From Nocardia asteroides (GTDB taxonomy: Bacteria; Actinomycetota; Actinomycetes; Mycobacteriales; Mycobacteriaceae): a stretch of DNA of 64,000 nucleotides. The notes below the pieces were generated by a model that was not told where the DNA came from, searched no databases, and was given only the letters and a program-made list of their open reading frames with translations. Made by a program: the position numbers and the translations under genes. Each line of letters opens with the position of its first letter. Positions within the stretch are counted from its first letter, which is position 1. The stretch is from positions 2,842,001-2,906,000 of the forward strand of contig NZ_LR134352.1 in assembly GCF_900637185.1 (NCBI RefSeq). Direction: 5' to 3'. Of this stretch, positions 52,035-60,577 are shown in pieces.

Positions 52035-52559
52035 TCATTTCAGCCGGACCGGCAGCCCCGCCACGATCAGGAACGCCTCGTCGCATGCCCGGGCGAGCCG
52101 CTGGTTGAGGGTGCCGATCTCGTCGCGGAACAATCTGCCCGAGCGTGTCGCTGGGATGACACCCATGCCGACCTCGGGCGAGACGATCACCAGCCGCTGC
52201 CGGTAGGCCGCGACGGCCGCGACCAGCGCGTCGCAGTCCGGGACGACCGTGCCGCGCGGCGCGTCCCAGGCGGCGCGGGCGTCCAGCCGCGCGGTCAGCC
52301 AGGTGCCGATGTCGTCGAGCAGGGTGGCGGGTGCGGGAGTGGCGAGAACGGTTGCGGGCTCGCTGTTCTCGACGGTGGACCAGTGCGCCGGGCGCCGCTC
52401 GCGGTGCAGAGCTATCCGGTCGGCGAAGTCGGAGTCGGCGGGGTCGACGAGCGCGGTCGCCAGATAGCGCACGGCGGACGCCCCGGCGAGCAGGTCCTCG
52501 GCGAAGGCGGACTTACCGGAGCGGGCGCCGCCGAGGACGAGGGTGCGGATGGCCTGCAT
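52035..52559 (-). CDS. cobU: Bifunctional adenosylcobinamide kinase/guanylyltransferase
   Basis: The 174-residue enzyme phosphorylates adenosylcobinamide and then attaches GMP, giving the substrate of CobS. The P-loop is Gly-Gly-Ala-Arg-Ser-Gly-Lys-Ser (residues 10-17), followed by Tyr-Leu-Ala-Thr-Ala, the guanylylated-His segment His-Arg-Glu-Arg-Arg and Val-Ser-Pro-Glu-Val-Gly-Met-Gly-Val. The TACCGT box (52571-52566) lies six bases before the ATG, so transcription is probably leaderless. It is the first gene of the cobU-cobT-cobS order on this strand. Confidence 0.95.
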   Translation of the reverse strand: MQAIRTLVLGGARSGKSAFAEDLLAGASAVRYLATALVDPADSDFADRIALHRERRPAHWSTVENSEPATVLATPAPATLLDDIGTWLTARLDARAAWDAPRGTVVPDCDALVAAVAAYRQRLVIVSPEVGMGVIPATRSGRLFRDEIGTLNQRLARACDEAFLIVAGLPVRLK

Positions 52560-52578
52560 CCCAGCACGGTAGCAACGC

Positions 52579-53553
52579 TCAGGCGCCCAGCGCGTCCAGG
52601 ATCATCGGCCGCGCGGTGGCCAGCGCCCGCTGCCAGTACGGCCAGGTGTGGGTGCCGGGCAGGATGTCGACGCGCGCGGAGACACCCAGCGCGGTGACCC
52701 GGTCGCGGAAACCGGTCGCCGCAACGGCGCTCAGCGCCTCGAGGCCCATGGCGTTGACGGTGTTGCCCGCGCCGTTGGGCAGGTCGAGCGGGCCGGGGAC
52801 GCCGTTGCCGGTGGTGAGGAACAGCGGCAGGCCGCGCAGCCGTTCGGCCTGGACGGTGGCGTCGTTGCGCGCCCAGGCGGGATCGCCCGCGGGGCCCCAC
52901 ATGTCGTCGACGTTGAACATGCCCTCGTCGAGCATGGCGGCGCGCATGGCCTCGCGCCACATCGGGTAGGTCGGGTTCACGAAACCGGAGAACGAGCCGG
53001 CGAAGCGGAACTGGTCGCGGTGGTGGGCGGCGAGGGTGAGCGCGGCATTGCCGCCCATGGAGGCGCCCACGATCGCGTTGTTCGTGCGCGAGACGCCGTA
53101 GCCGGCCAGGAAGTCGGGCAGCTCCCGGGTGAGGAAGGTCTCCCACTTGTACGTCGTGGCTTGCCGATTGGTGCTGCTGGGCCGGTACCAGTCGGTGTAG
53201 AAGCTGGAGTGGCCGCCCACCGGGAACACCAATGTCACGTCTTCTCCGGCGAATTGGCGCAGCGCGTCGGTGTCGGTGGTCCACTGGCTGTGGTCGGCCG
53301 GCGCCCGCAATCCGTCGAGCAGATACAGCGCCGAGCTCCCGCCGCGCGCGGCCCACTGCACCTGCACCGGGATCGGCCCCATGCTCGACGGCACGAGCAG
53401 CGTCTCGAAACCGCCTGCGGGAGTGCGTGTTACCGACGGCGCGGCCCCCGCGGTCGCGGACCACCCGGCCGTCACGGCGAGCACCGCCGCCCCCGCGACC
53501 GCGAGCACCTTCCGCAGCCGACCGACATTTCCCCGCGCGACACTCATCACCAT
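52579..53553 (-). CDS. Secreted esterase of the antigen 85/mycolyltransferase family
   Basis: The 324-residue protein has a signal peptide (cleavage after Ala-Gly-Ala-Ala, about residue 38) and an alpha/beta-hydrolase fold with nucleophile motif Gly-Ala-Ser-Met-Gly-Gly, Ser-Phe-Tyr-Thr-Asp-Trp-Tyr, and the final catalytic His in Gly-Thr-His-Thr-Trp-Pro-Tyr-Trp. This is the Ag85-like mycolyltransferase arrangement, which links mycolic acids to trehalose or arabinogalactan. The start may be ATG 53553 or ATG 53547. It lies upstream of cobU on the same strand by 20 bases. Confidence 0.9.
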   Translation of the reverse strand: MVMSVARGNVGRLRKVLAVAGAAVLAVTAGWSATAGAAPSVTRTPAGGFETLLVPSSMGPIPVQVQWAARGGSSALYLLDGLRAPADHSQWTTDTDALRQFAGEDVTLVFPVGGHSSFYTDWYRPSSTNRQATTYKWETFLTRELPDFLAGYGVSRTNNAIVGASMGGNAALTLAAHHRDQFRFAGSFSGFVNPTYPMWREAMRAAMLDEGMFNVDDMWGPAGDPAWARNDATVQAERLRGLPLFLTTGNGVPGPLDLPNGAGNTVNAMGLEALSAVAATGFRDRVTALGVSARVDILPGTHTWPYWQRALATARPMILDALGA

Positions 53554-53662
53554 GTCAGCTGACCAGCGCCCGCCGGAACGGGTCAAGAAGATTCCGACTC
53601 CCGACAGTTGAGCAGGTGGAGAACTGTGCTGTTCACCAATTGATTTCAGGCGTCGAGCCTAA

Positions 53663-53682
53663 ATAGATGGCTTGCCATGTAT
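53663..53682 (+). promoter_or_regulatory. Putative MarR operator
   Basis: ATAGATGGCTTGCCATGTAT is an almost perfect inverted repeat (ATGGC-TT-GCCAT with outer ATA/TAT). It lies 39 bases upstream of the MarR start, in a divergent region, and is likely the autoregulatory site. Confidence 0.6.
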
Positions 53683-53684
53683 TG

Positions 53685-53712
53685 TCGAAGGGGAACGGTC
53701 GAAGGGGAACGG
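53685..53712 (+). repeat. 14-bp tandem duplication upstream of the MarR gene
   Basis: TCGAAGGGGAACGG occurs twice in direct tandem (53685-53698 and 53699-53712), just before the GGAGG of the MarR gene. The second copy ends where the Shine-Dalgarno sequence begins. Confidence 0.9.
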
Positions 53713-53720
53713 AGGTGGAC

Positions 53721-54152
53721 ATGGCATCGCTGGAACGCGGTACCTCGCTCGGATACGTGGTGAATCACCTGGCGCGGCTCATGGAGCAGGCGCTACGCGA
53801 CCGCATCGCCCCGCACGGCGTGGTGCCGGGGCAGTTCGCGCAACTGCTCGCGCTCTACGAAGAGGACGGTGTCACCCAGCAGCAGCTCTGCGCGAAGGTG
53901 CGCATCGACCAGTCGACCATGGCGCACACCCTCAAGCGGATGGAGCGCGACGGGCTCGTGCGGCGCACCCCCGACCCCGCCGACGGCAGGCGCGCGCTGA
54001 TCCATCTCACCGAGCGGGCCCGGCGCCTGCGCCCGGAGCTGCACGCCGCCGCGCGCGAGGTGAACGACCTGGCCACCGCCGGTTTCCCGGCCGAGGACGG
54101 CGAGGCGTTCCTGGGCCTGCTCCGCCATGCGATCCACAATCTGGAGGGGTAG
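53721..54152 (+). CDS. MarR-family transcriptional regulator
   Basis: The 143-residue protein is a winged-helix MarR regulator with a recognition helix (Val-Arg-Ile-Asp-Gln-Ser-Thr-Met-Ala-His-Thr-Leu-Lys-Arg-Met) and the wing Arg-Arg-Thr-Pro-Asp-Pro-Ala-Asp-Gly-Arg-Arg. GGAGG lies five bases before the ATG at 53721. A downstream membrane-protein gene starts two bases after the stop, and an operator-like palindrome sits upstream. Ligand and targets are not known. Confidence 0.9.
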   Translation: MASLERGTSLGYVVNHLARLMEQALRDRIAPHGVVPGQFAQLLALYEEDGVTQQQLCAKVRIDQSTMAHTLKRMERDGLVRRTPDPADGRRALIHLTERARRLRPELHAAAREVNDLATAGFPAEDGEAFLGLLRHAIHNLEG

Positions 54153-54154
54153 TC

Positions 54155-54586
54155 GTGCTCGCTCGTGTCCACCCGGTCGCCGCGACGGTCGGCCTGCTCA
54201 CCATCCTCATCTTCTGGACCTGCACCGTGCTGGTCGAACTGTTCGGGTCCGAAGCGGCCGTGCGTGCGGTGAAACTGGCGATCCCGTGGGGGCTGCCGGT
54301 GCTGGTGCTCGCGCTCGCCGTCACCGGGGCCACCGGGTTCCGGCTGGCCGGTGGGTGGGACGACCCGGTCGTCCTCGCGAAGAAGCGGCGGATGCCGGTC
54401 ATCGCGGCCAACGGGCTGCTCGTGCTGATCCCGTCGGCGGTCACGCTCGCGGTGCTGGCCTCCGCGCACCGCTTCGGCGTCGCGTTCTACCTCGTCCAGG
54501 CGCTGGAGCTGGTCGCGGGCGCGGTCAATATCGGGCTGATGACGCTCAACGCGCGGGACGGCCGTCGGCTGCGCCGTCGCGGGTAG
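54155..54586 (+). CDS. Integral membrane protein in the MarR operon
   Basis: The 143-residue product has four membrane segments (about 8-30, 42-65, 82-104 and 110-130) and no catalytic motif. The GTG start is eight bases after GGAGG and follows the MarR stop by two bases, so both are translated from one transcript. Its 3' end overlaps the convergent GlxA-type regulator gene by 41 bases. It is probably the target controlled by the MarR protein. Confidence 0.75.
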   Translation: MLARVHPVAATVGLLTILIFWTCTVLVELFGSEAAVRAVKLAIPWGLPVLVLALAVTGATGFRLAGGWDDPVVLAKKRRMPVIAANGLLVLIPSAVTLAVLASAHRFGVAFYLVQALELVAGAVNIGLMTLNARDGRRLRRRG

Positions 54587-55541
54587 GGGCGCCGAAGCGG
54601 CGGCGGTACTCGGTGGGTGCGATGCCGACCTGGCGCTGGAAATGGTGGCGCAGCAGCGCGCCGGAGCCGAAACCGGACTGGTCGGCAATGCGTTCCAGCG
54701 GCATGTCCGTCGCCTCGAGCAGGTGCTTGGCGAACAGGACGCGCTGGGTGGTCAGCCATTTCACCGGCGTGGTCCCGGTCTCGGCGGCGAAACGGCGCGC
54801 GAAGGTGCGGGTGGACATGCTCGAGCGTGCGGCCAGCTCGTCGACGGTGTGCGGGTGGGCCAGGTTCTCGGTGAGCCAGCTCAGCGTCGTCGACAGGCCC
54901 TCGGAGCGGCATTCGGGGACCGGCTGCTCGATGAACTGCCGCTGCCCGCCGTCGCGCTGGGGTGGCACCACCATGCGCCGGGCGATGCCGTTGGCCGCCG
55001 CGCTGCCGATCTCGCGGCGCACCAGGTGCAGGCAGGCGTCGATGCCTGCCGCGGTGCCCGCGCTGGTGATCAGATCGCCCTCGTCGACGAACAGCACGTC
55101 GGGGTCGACGGTGGCGGCCGGGTACTGGGCGGCCAGGATGTCGACGTAGCGCCAGTGCGTCGTGCACTTGCGGCCGTCGAGCAGCCCCGCCTCGCCCGCC
55201 AGGAACGCGCCCGAGCAGACGGTCAGCACGATCGCGCCCGCGTCGGACGCGGCGCGCACCGCCGCCACCACCCGGTCGTCGTAGCTGTGGCCCAGGGTGA
55301 ACGGGAACGCCGGAATCGCCACGAGATCGGCGTGCACCAGCTCGTCGAGGCCGTACTCGGGGGTCACCGAGACGCCGGGCGTGGTGGAGCGCAGCGGCTT
55401 GCCCGGGGTGGCGCCGCAGACCCGGAAGTCGAAGCCCGGCAGCCCGTCCGCGGTCCGGTCGAGCCCGAAAACCTCACAGACGACGCCGAATTCGAACATG
55501 GCGAGCTTGTCGTTGAGGACGACCGCGACCTTGGACAGCAT
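54546..55541 (-). CDS. GlxA-family (DJ-1/PfpI-AraC) transcriptional regulator
   Basis: The 331-residue protein has an N-terminal DJ-1/PfpI-like domain (about 1-175; Val-Cys-Ser-Gly-Ala-Phe with the Cys of the nucleophile elbow) and a C-terminal AraC DNA-binding domain (about 215-315; two helix-turn-helix units, Met-Ser-Thr-Arg-Thr-Phe-Ala-Arg-Arg-Phe and Ser-Gly-Phe-Gly-Ser-Gly-Ala-Leu-Leu-Arg). Its ligand is unknown. The promoter at 55548-55576 places transcription start six bases from the ATG. It diverges from the 55-aa gene and its 3' end overlaps the MarR-operon membrane gene. Confidence 0.9.
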   Translation of the reverse strand: MLSKVAVVLNDKLAMFEFGVVCEVFGLDRTADGLPGFDFRVCGATPGKPLRSTTPGVSVTPEYGLDELVHADLVAIPAFPFTLGHSYDDRVVAAVRAASDAGAIVLTVCSGAFLAGEAGLLDGRKCTTHWRYVDILAAQYPAATVDPDVLFVDEGDLITSAGTAAGIDACLHLVRREIGSAAANGIARRMVVPPQRDGGQRQFIEQPVPECRSEGLSTTLSWLTENLAHPHTVDELAARSSMSTRTFARRFAAETGTTPVKWLTTQRVLFAKHLLEATDMPLERIADQSGFGSGALLRHHFQRQVGIAPTEYRRRFGAPTRDGAADGRPAR

Positions 55542-55547
55542 GCGTCC

Positions 55548-55576
55548 ATGCTATCTGGCCGAATTTTTACGCACAA
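55548..55576 (-). promoter_or_regulatory. Promoter of the GlxA-type regulator gene
   Basis: On the minus strand TTGTGC (55576-55571), a 17-base spacer and TAGCAT (55553-55548) end six bases before the ATG at 55541, giving a leaderless transcript. Confidence 0.65.
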
Positions 55577-55627
55577 TGACAGAACAGCCACTTTCGGCTG
55601 AAAACTGGCGGGCGCAAAATTTCTGCC

Positions 55628-55795
55628 ATGATTACTTTCCTGATCGTCCTCGCCGCCATCGTCGGACTCGCCGTCCTCGTCGGCCGCGGCACCGCGGGCT
55701 CCACCGGCATCGTCGACCGCGACGCCCAGCGCGTCGACGCCGAACTCGCCGCCATCGCCGGCTACGCGAACAACATCCGGCCCGGCCACCACTGA
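55628..55795 (+). CDS. Small single-pass membrane protein, 55 aa
   Basis: The 55-residue protein begins with a hydrophobic helix (Thr-Phe-Leu-Ile-Val-Leu-Ala-Ala-Ile-Val-Gly) and has a ~35-residue cytoplasmic or exposed tail rich in Asp, Arg and Ala ending Pro-Gly-His-His. The ATG is 86 bases from the divergent GlxA regulator gene. A hairpin follows. It has no recognised family but codon use fits, and it may be a regulator target. Confidence 0.6.
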   Translation: MITFLIVLAAIVGLAVLVGRGTAGSTGIVDRDAQRVDAELAAIAGYANNIRPGHH

Positions 55796-55800
55796 AACCA

Positions 55801-55837
55801 CGAATGCCGCCCCACCCGGCGGGTGGAACGGCATTCG
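55801..55837 (+). terminator. Terminator hairpin between convergent genes
   Basis: CGAATGCCG (55801-55809) pairs with CGGCATTCG (55829-55837), with an inner CCACCC/GGGTGG stem. It ends the small membrane-protein gene and perhaps the DUF3043 gene. Confidence 0.75.
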
Positions 55838-55850
55838 GGAGTGCGGAAGG

Positions 55851-56507
55851 TCAGACGGCGTCGCCGGGGCCGACCCGCGGCTTGGGGGCGCGCATCTTGC
55901 GGATCTGCGAGGCGCGCACGAAGGCGTACCAGCCCAGCTTGAAACCGGTGTCGGTGGTGTCGGGGAACCGCTCGAGCACCCGGTTGTTCACGATCCGGCC
56001 CAGCACGAAGCCCTCGATGATCATGAAGATCATCATCACCAGCATCGCCAGCGTGACGATGGTCTGCAGACCCGGCGCCACGAACATCGACATGATCAGC
56101 ACCAGTGCCATCGGCATGAACAGGCCCACCAGGTTGCGGCGGGCGTCGACCAGGTCGCGCACGTAGCCGCGGACCGGGCCCTGATCGCGGGGCAGCAGGT
56201 ACTTGTCCTCACCGGCCAGCATCCGGGCGCGGCGGTCCTGCACGGCGGCGCGACGGTCGGCCGCGGCGGCCTTGCGGTCCTCCTTGGAGCCCTTGGTGGC
56301 CTTGCGGCGGGCGCGGGCCTCCTTGGCGGTCATCGGGGCCGGGGCCACCGGGCCGCGCCGTTTGCCTTCGGCATCACGCCGTTTCGGGGTCGGGCGCCCC
56401 TTGCCGGGGGTGGTGGAGGCGGGTGCGGAGGCCTGATCGGCGTCCGGCACCGAGGGGTCGACGGACTCGTCGATGGTGCTGGACTCGTCGCGACGGAACA
56501 ATTTCAC
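55851..56507 (-). CDS. DUF3043 membrane protein
   Basis: The 218-residue protein has a long charged N-terminal region rich in Lys, Arg, Ala and Pro (about residues 1-120), then two membrane segments (about 125-165) and a C-terminal soluble part. It matches the DUF3043 family, which is conserved in actinobacteria near HesB and adoK. TAGCCT (56520-56515) lies seven bases before the GTG at 56507, which I prefer to the GTG at 56513. It is divergent from the HesB gene. The function is unknown. Confidence 0.85.
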   Translation of the reverse strand: MKLFRRDESSTIDESVDPSVPDADQASAPASTTPGKGRPTPKRRDAEGKRRGPVAPAPMTAKEARARRKATKGSKEDRKAAAADRRAAVQDRRARMLAGEDKYLLPRDQGPVRGYVRDLVDARRNLVGLFMPMALVLIMSMFVAPGLQTIVTLAMLVMMIFMIIEGFVLGRIVNNRVLERFPDTTDTGFKLGWYAFVRASQIRKMRAPKPRVGPGDAV

Positions 56508-56764
56508 GTTCACCAGGCTATTCGATGACGCCGACGAGGGTGAAATGCGGTCCGGTCAGCGGTGTGGCCGGTCTCATCGGCCCCGGTGTGCGAGCTGGAT
56601 CACGTCGTGCGCGCGCGTACTGTGGGGGGAACCACCCAGGGCGAGTCCACCTCGCGTGGCGCGGGTGGCAAAATAGGAATAGCAGCCGCCGCGATGGTGT
56701 TGAAATCAGTCGTGCGCTGTGCACCTGAGGTCCGTTCCGCGGGCCGGCCGACTTAGGAGTGTCC

Positions 56765-57121
56765 ATGACTGTGCAGAACGAGACCGCCACCGAGACCCAC
56801 GGTGCGACGCTGACCGACGCTGCCGCCGCCAAGGCGAAGGCGCTGCTCGACCAGGAAGGTCGCGACGACCTCGCCCTGCGGATCGCCGTACAGCCGGGCG
56901 GTTGTGCCGGTCTGCGCTACCAGCTGTTCTTCGACGACCGCATCCTCGACGGTGACATCGTCGTCGAGTTCTCCGGCGTGAAGCTCGCCGTCGACCGCAT
57001 GAGCGCCCCCTACATCCAGGGTGCCTCGATCGACTTCGTCGACACCATCGAGAAGCAGGGCTTCACCATCGACAACCCGAACGCCACCGGCTCCTGCGCC
57101 TGCGGCGACTCGTTCAACTGA
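56765..57121 (+). CDS. HesB/ErpA-family iron-sulphur cluster protein
   Basis: The 118-residue protein is an A-type carrier that delivers Fe-S clusters to target enzymes. Cys47 (Gly-Gly-Cys-Ala-Gly) and Cys111 and Cys113 (Ser-Cys-Ala-Cys-Gly-Asp) are the conserved ligands. The ATG is five bases after AGGAG, favouring 56765 over the GTG at 56759. A strong terminator follows. Its M. tuberculosis counterpart (Rv2204c) is also near adoK and the ctaC region. Confidence 0.9.
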   Translation: MTVQNETATETHGATLTDAAAAKAKALLDQEGRDDLALRIAVQPGGCAGLRYQLFFDDRILDGDIVVEFSGVKLAVDRMSAPYIQGASIDFVDTIEKQGFTIDNPNATGSCACGDSFN

Positions 57122-57156
57122 GGTCGAACCACGCGGGGTAGCGGCTTGCTACCGTT

Positions 57157-58192
<1,036 letters not shown>

Positions 58193-58203
58193 CCGCGAAA
58201 ACC

Positions 58204-58239
58204 GAACGCCCCCTCGATCGTTGGATCGAGGGGGCGTTC
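58204..58239 (+). terminator. Bidirectional terminator between adoK and asnB
   Basis: A 16-bp perfect stem (GAACGCCCCCTCGATC with its complement) has a 4-base loop (58220-58223). It stands between the convergent adoK and asnB genes. Confidence 0.85.
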
Positions 58240-58254
58240 GTGCGCCGTGGGGGA

Positions 58255-60198
58255 CTACAGCGAGACCGGGTAGACCGGCTCCTGGATCTCCGGCTTGATC
58301 CGGTCCTCGACGAAGATGCCGTGCCAGACCATGAAGACCAGCAGGGTCCACAGGCGGCGGCTGTGGTCGGACACGCCTGCCTTGTGGTCGCGCAGCATCT
58401 GCAGGACCGCGGCCTTGTCGATGAGGTGGTCGGTCTGCGACTCGGCGATCTGGGCCTGCGCCCAGTCGTAGAGCTCGGTGCCGCGCAGCCAGTGCCGCAG
58501 CGGGACCGGGAAGCCGAGCTTGGCGCGGTTGAGGACATGGTCGGGGACGATCCCGTCCAGGGCCTGGCGCAGCGCGTACTTCGAGGTCTCCTTGGTGATC
58601 TTCTGGTCGTAGGGCAGGCCCTGGGCGACCCGCATGACCTCGTTGTCCAGGAACGGCACGCGCAGTTCCAGCGAGTTGGCCATGGTCATCTTGTCGGCCT
58701 TGACCAGGATGTCGCCGCGCAGCCAGGTGAACAGGTCCAGGTGCTGCATGCGCGCCACCGGGTCCCAGCCCGCGGACTGGGCGTAGATCGGGGCGGTGAC
58801 GTCCTGGTGGGTCCACTCGGGCCGGAACTCGCGCAGCACCGAGCGCAGCTGCGCGTCGTTGAAGCTGCGGGCGTTGCCGTAGTAGCGGTCCTCGAGGGTG
58901 AGCGAGCCGCGCTGCAGCAGCGACTTGCCCCGCCTGCCGTCGGGGATCTTGTCGCCGAGCTTGCCGACGAGCTTGCGCAGCCCGGCGGGCAGGTACTCGA
59001 ACGGCTTGAGCGACAAGGGCTCCCGGTAGATGGTGTAGCCGCCGAACAGCTCGTCGGCGCCCTCGCCGGACAGCACCACCTTGACGTGCTTGCGGGCCTC
59101 CTTGGCCACGAAGTACAGGGGCACCAGCGCCGGGTCGGCGACCGGGTCGTCGAGGTACCAGACGATCTCCGGGATGGCGGCGGCGAACTCGGCGGGCGAG
59201 ACCACCTTCACGATGTGGCGGGCGCCGATCAGCTCGGCGCTCTCGGCGGCCACGTCGACCTCGGAGTAGCCCTCGCGCTCGAACCCGGTGGTGAAGGTGA
59301 TCAGCTTCGGGTTGTGCCGCATGGCCAGCGCCGCGATGGCGGTGGAGTCGATGCCGCCGGACAGGAACGAGCCGACGGTGACATCGGCGCGCATGTGCTT
59401 GGCGACGGAGTCCTCGAGCGCGGCCGCGATCTCGGCGTAGCGGGCCTGGGCGGCGCCCTCGGCGAACGGCCGGACCCGGAAGTCGGGACGGAAGTAGCGG
59501 GTGGCCTGCGGTGCCTGCCCGACCTTCACCGTGGCGTAGGTGCCGGATTCGAGGCGGCGGATGTTGCGGTGCAGCGACTCGGGCTCGGGCACGTACTGCA
59601 GCACGGTGTAGTGCTCGAGCGCGCGCGGGTCCAGCTCGTCGGAGACGCCGAGCGGGCTCAGCAGTTCCAGCACGCTCTTCTTCTCGCTGGCGAAAGCGGT
59701 GCCGCCGGGGCCGGTCGCGTAGAACAGCGGCTTGATGCCGAACGGGTCGCGCGCCAGGAACAGCTCCTGGGTCTCGGTGTCCCAGATCGCGAAGGCGAAC
59801 ATGCCGCGCAGCTTGCGCACGGCCTCGGGACCCCAGAAGTGGAACGCGGCCACGATGGACTCGCCGTCGCCGTCGGTGGCGAAGATCTTGCCCTCGGGGA
59901 ACTCGGCGCCGTGCTCGGCGGCCAGCTGCTCGCGCAGTTCCAGGTAGTTGTAGATCTCGCCGTTGAAGGTCATGGCGTAGCGCTGCGGGTTGTCGGCGGG
60001 GCCCCACCGCAGCGGCTGGTGCGAGTGCTCGATGTCGATGATCGACAGGCGGTTGAAGCCGAAGATCATGTGCTCGTCGTGCCAGGTGCCCTTCTCGTCG
60101 GGCCCACGGTGCCGCTGGCAGTGCAGCGCGTCGTACACCTGATCGACCACCGCGGTCGTCGCCGTATCAGCTGTCAGGAATCCGAGCAGTCCGCACAC
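58255..60198 (-). CDS. asnB: Asparagine synthase (glutamine-hydrolysing)
   Basis: The 647-residue enzyme makes asparagine or amidates a related substrate using glutamine. The N-terminal Cys2 directly after the GTG start is the amidotransferase nucleophile, followed by Arg-His-Arg-Gly-Pro-Asp and Asn-Gly-Glu-Ile-Tyr-Asn. The C-terminal synthetase domain has the pyrophosphatase loop Leu-Ser-Gly-Gly-Ile-Asp-Ser-Thr. GAGAAGG lies 11 bases upstream. In mycobacteria the homologue is tied to cell-wall meso-diaminopimelate amidation and drug resistance; this is knowledge of the family, not of this gene. Confidence 0.95.
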   Translation of the reverse strand: MCGLLGFLTADTATTAVVDQVYDALHCQRHRGPDEKGTWHDEHMIFGFNRLSIIDIEHSHQPLRWGPADNPQRYAMTFNGEIYNYLELREQLAAEHGAEFPEGKIFATDGDGESIVAAFHFWGPEAVRKLRGMFAFAIWDTETQELFLARDPFGIKPLFYATGPGGTAFASEKKSVLELLSPLGVSDELDPRALEHYTVLQYVPEPESLHRNIRRLESGTYATVKVGQAPQATRYFRPDFRVRPFAEGAAQARYAEIAAALEDSVAKHMRADVTVGSFLSGGIDSTAIAALAMRHNPKLITFTTGFEREGYSEVDVAAESAELIGARHIVKVVSPAEFAAAIPEIVWYLDDPVADPALVPLYFVAKEARKHVKVVLSGEGADELFGGYTIYREPLSLKPFEYLPAGLRKLVGKLGDKIPDGRRGKSLLQRGSLTLEDRYYGNARSFNDAQLRSVLREFRPEWTHQDVTAPIYAQSAGWDPVARMQHLDLFTWLRGDILVKADKMTMANSLELRVPFLDNEVMRVAQGLPYDQKITKETSKYALRQALDGIVPDHVLNRAKLGFPVPLRHWLRGTELYDWAQAQIAESQTDHLIDKAAVLQMLRDHKAGVSDHSRRLWTLLVFMVWHGIFVEDRIKPEIQEPVYPVSL

Positions 60199-60577
60199 GG
60201 TGTCGGCAACCTTCTCTCGTTCGATGATGGGGTGGCCACGTACGGGCCGAAACGCTGTGTCCGAGTATGCCGCACACCCGCGCGACGCGCCGCGTCCAAC
60301 CCGTCGCAGCGGCCGATGGACGGCCCGCGCACCGGCAAACCCCAGGTCGCCGCGTCCGGCACGGTCACGGCGGAGTGTCGAACACGACCCCGCGACAAGT
60401 CAGCGCCCGCTTTGGTCTACGCTGCGTAGTACTCAGGTCCTTCTCAGGTGTGCAGGCGTCACAGCGGCAATACTCGAGGGCGGCCTGAAACGTGCTTGAA
60501 AGCGGTGTCGGAACGGGCGGATCGCGGCCCGGACGACGCAATGTGTCGGAATGTGTAGCGACCAGGAAGGCGTGAGC
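60199..60577. other. Divergent intergenic region between asnB and ctaC
   Basis: These 379 bases separate asnB and ctaC. I see no convincing gene; frames here lack a start signal. There is a 13-base palindrome (CTACGC-T-GCGTAG, 60417-60429) and two CTCAGGT copies 11 bases apart (60432 and 60443), which may be regulator sites. No riboswitch is apparent. Confidence 0.5.
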
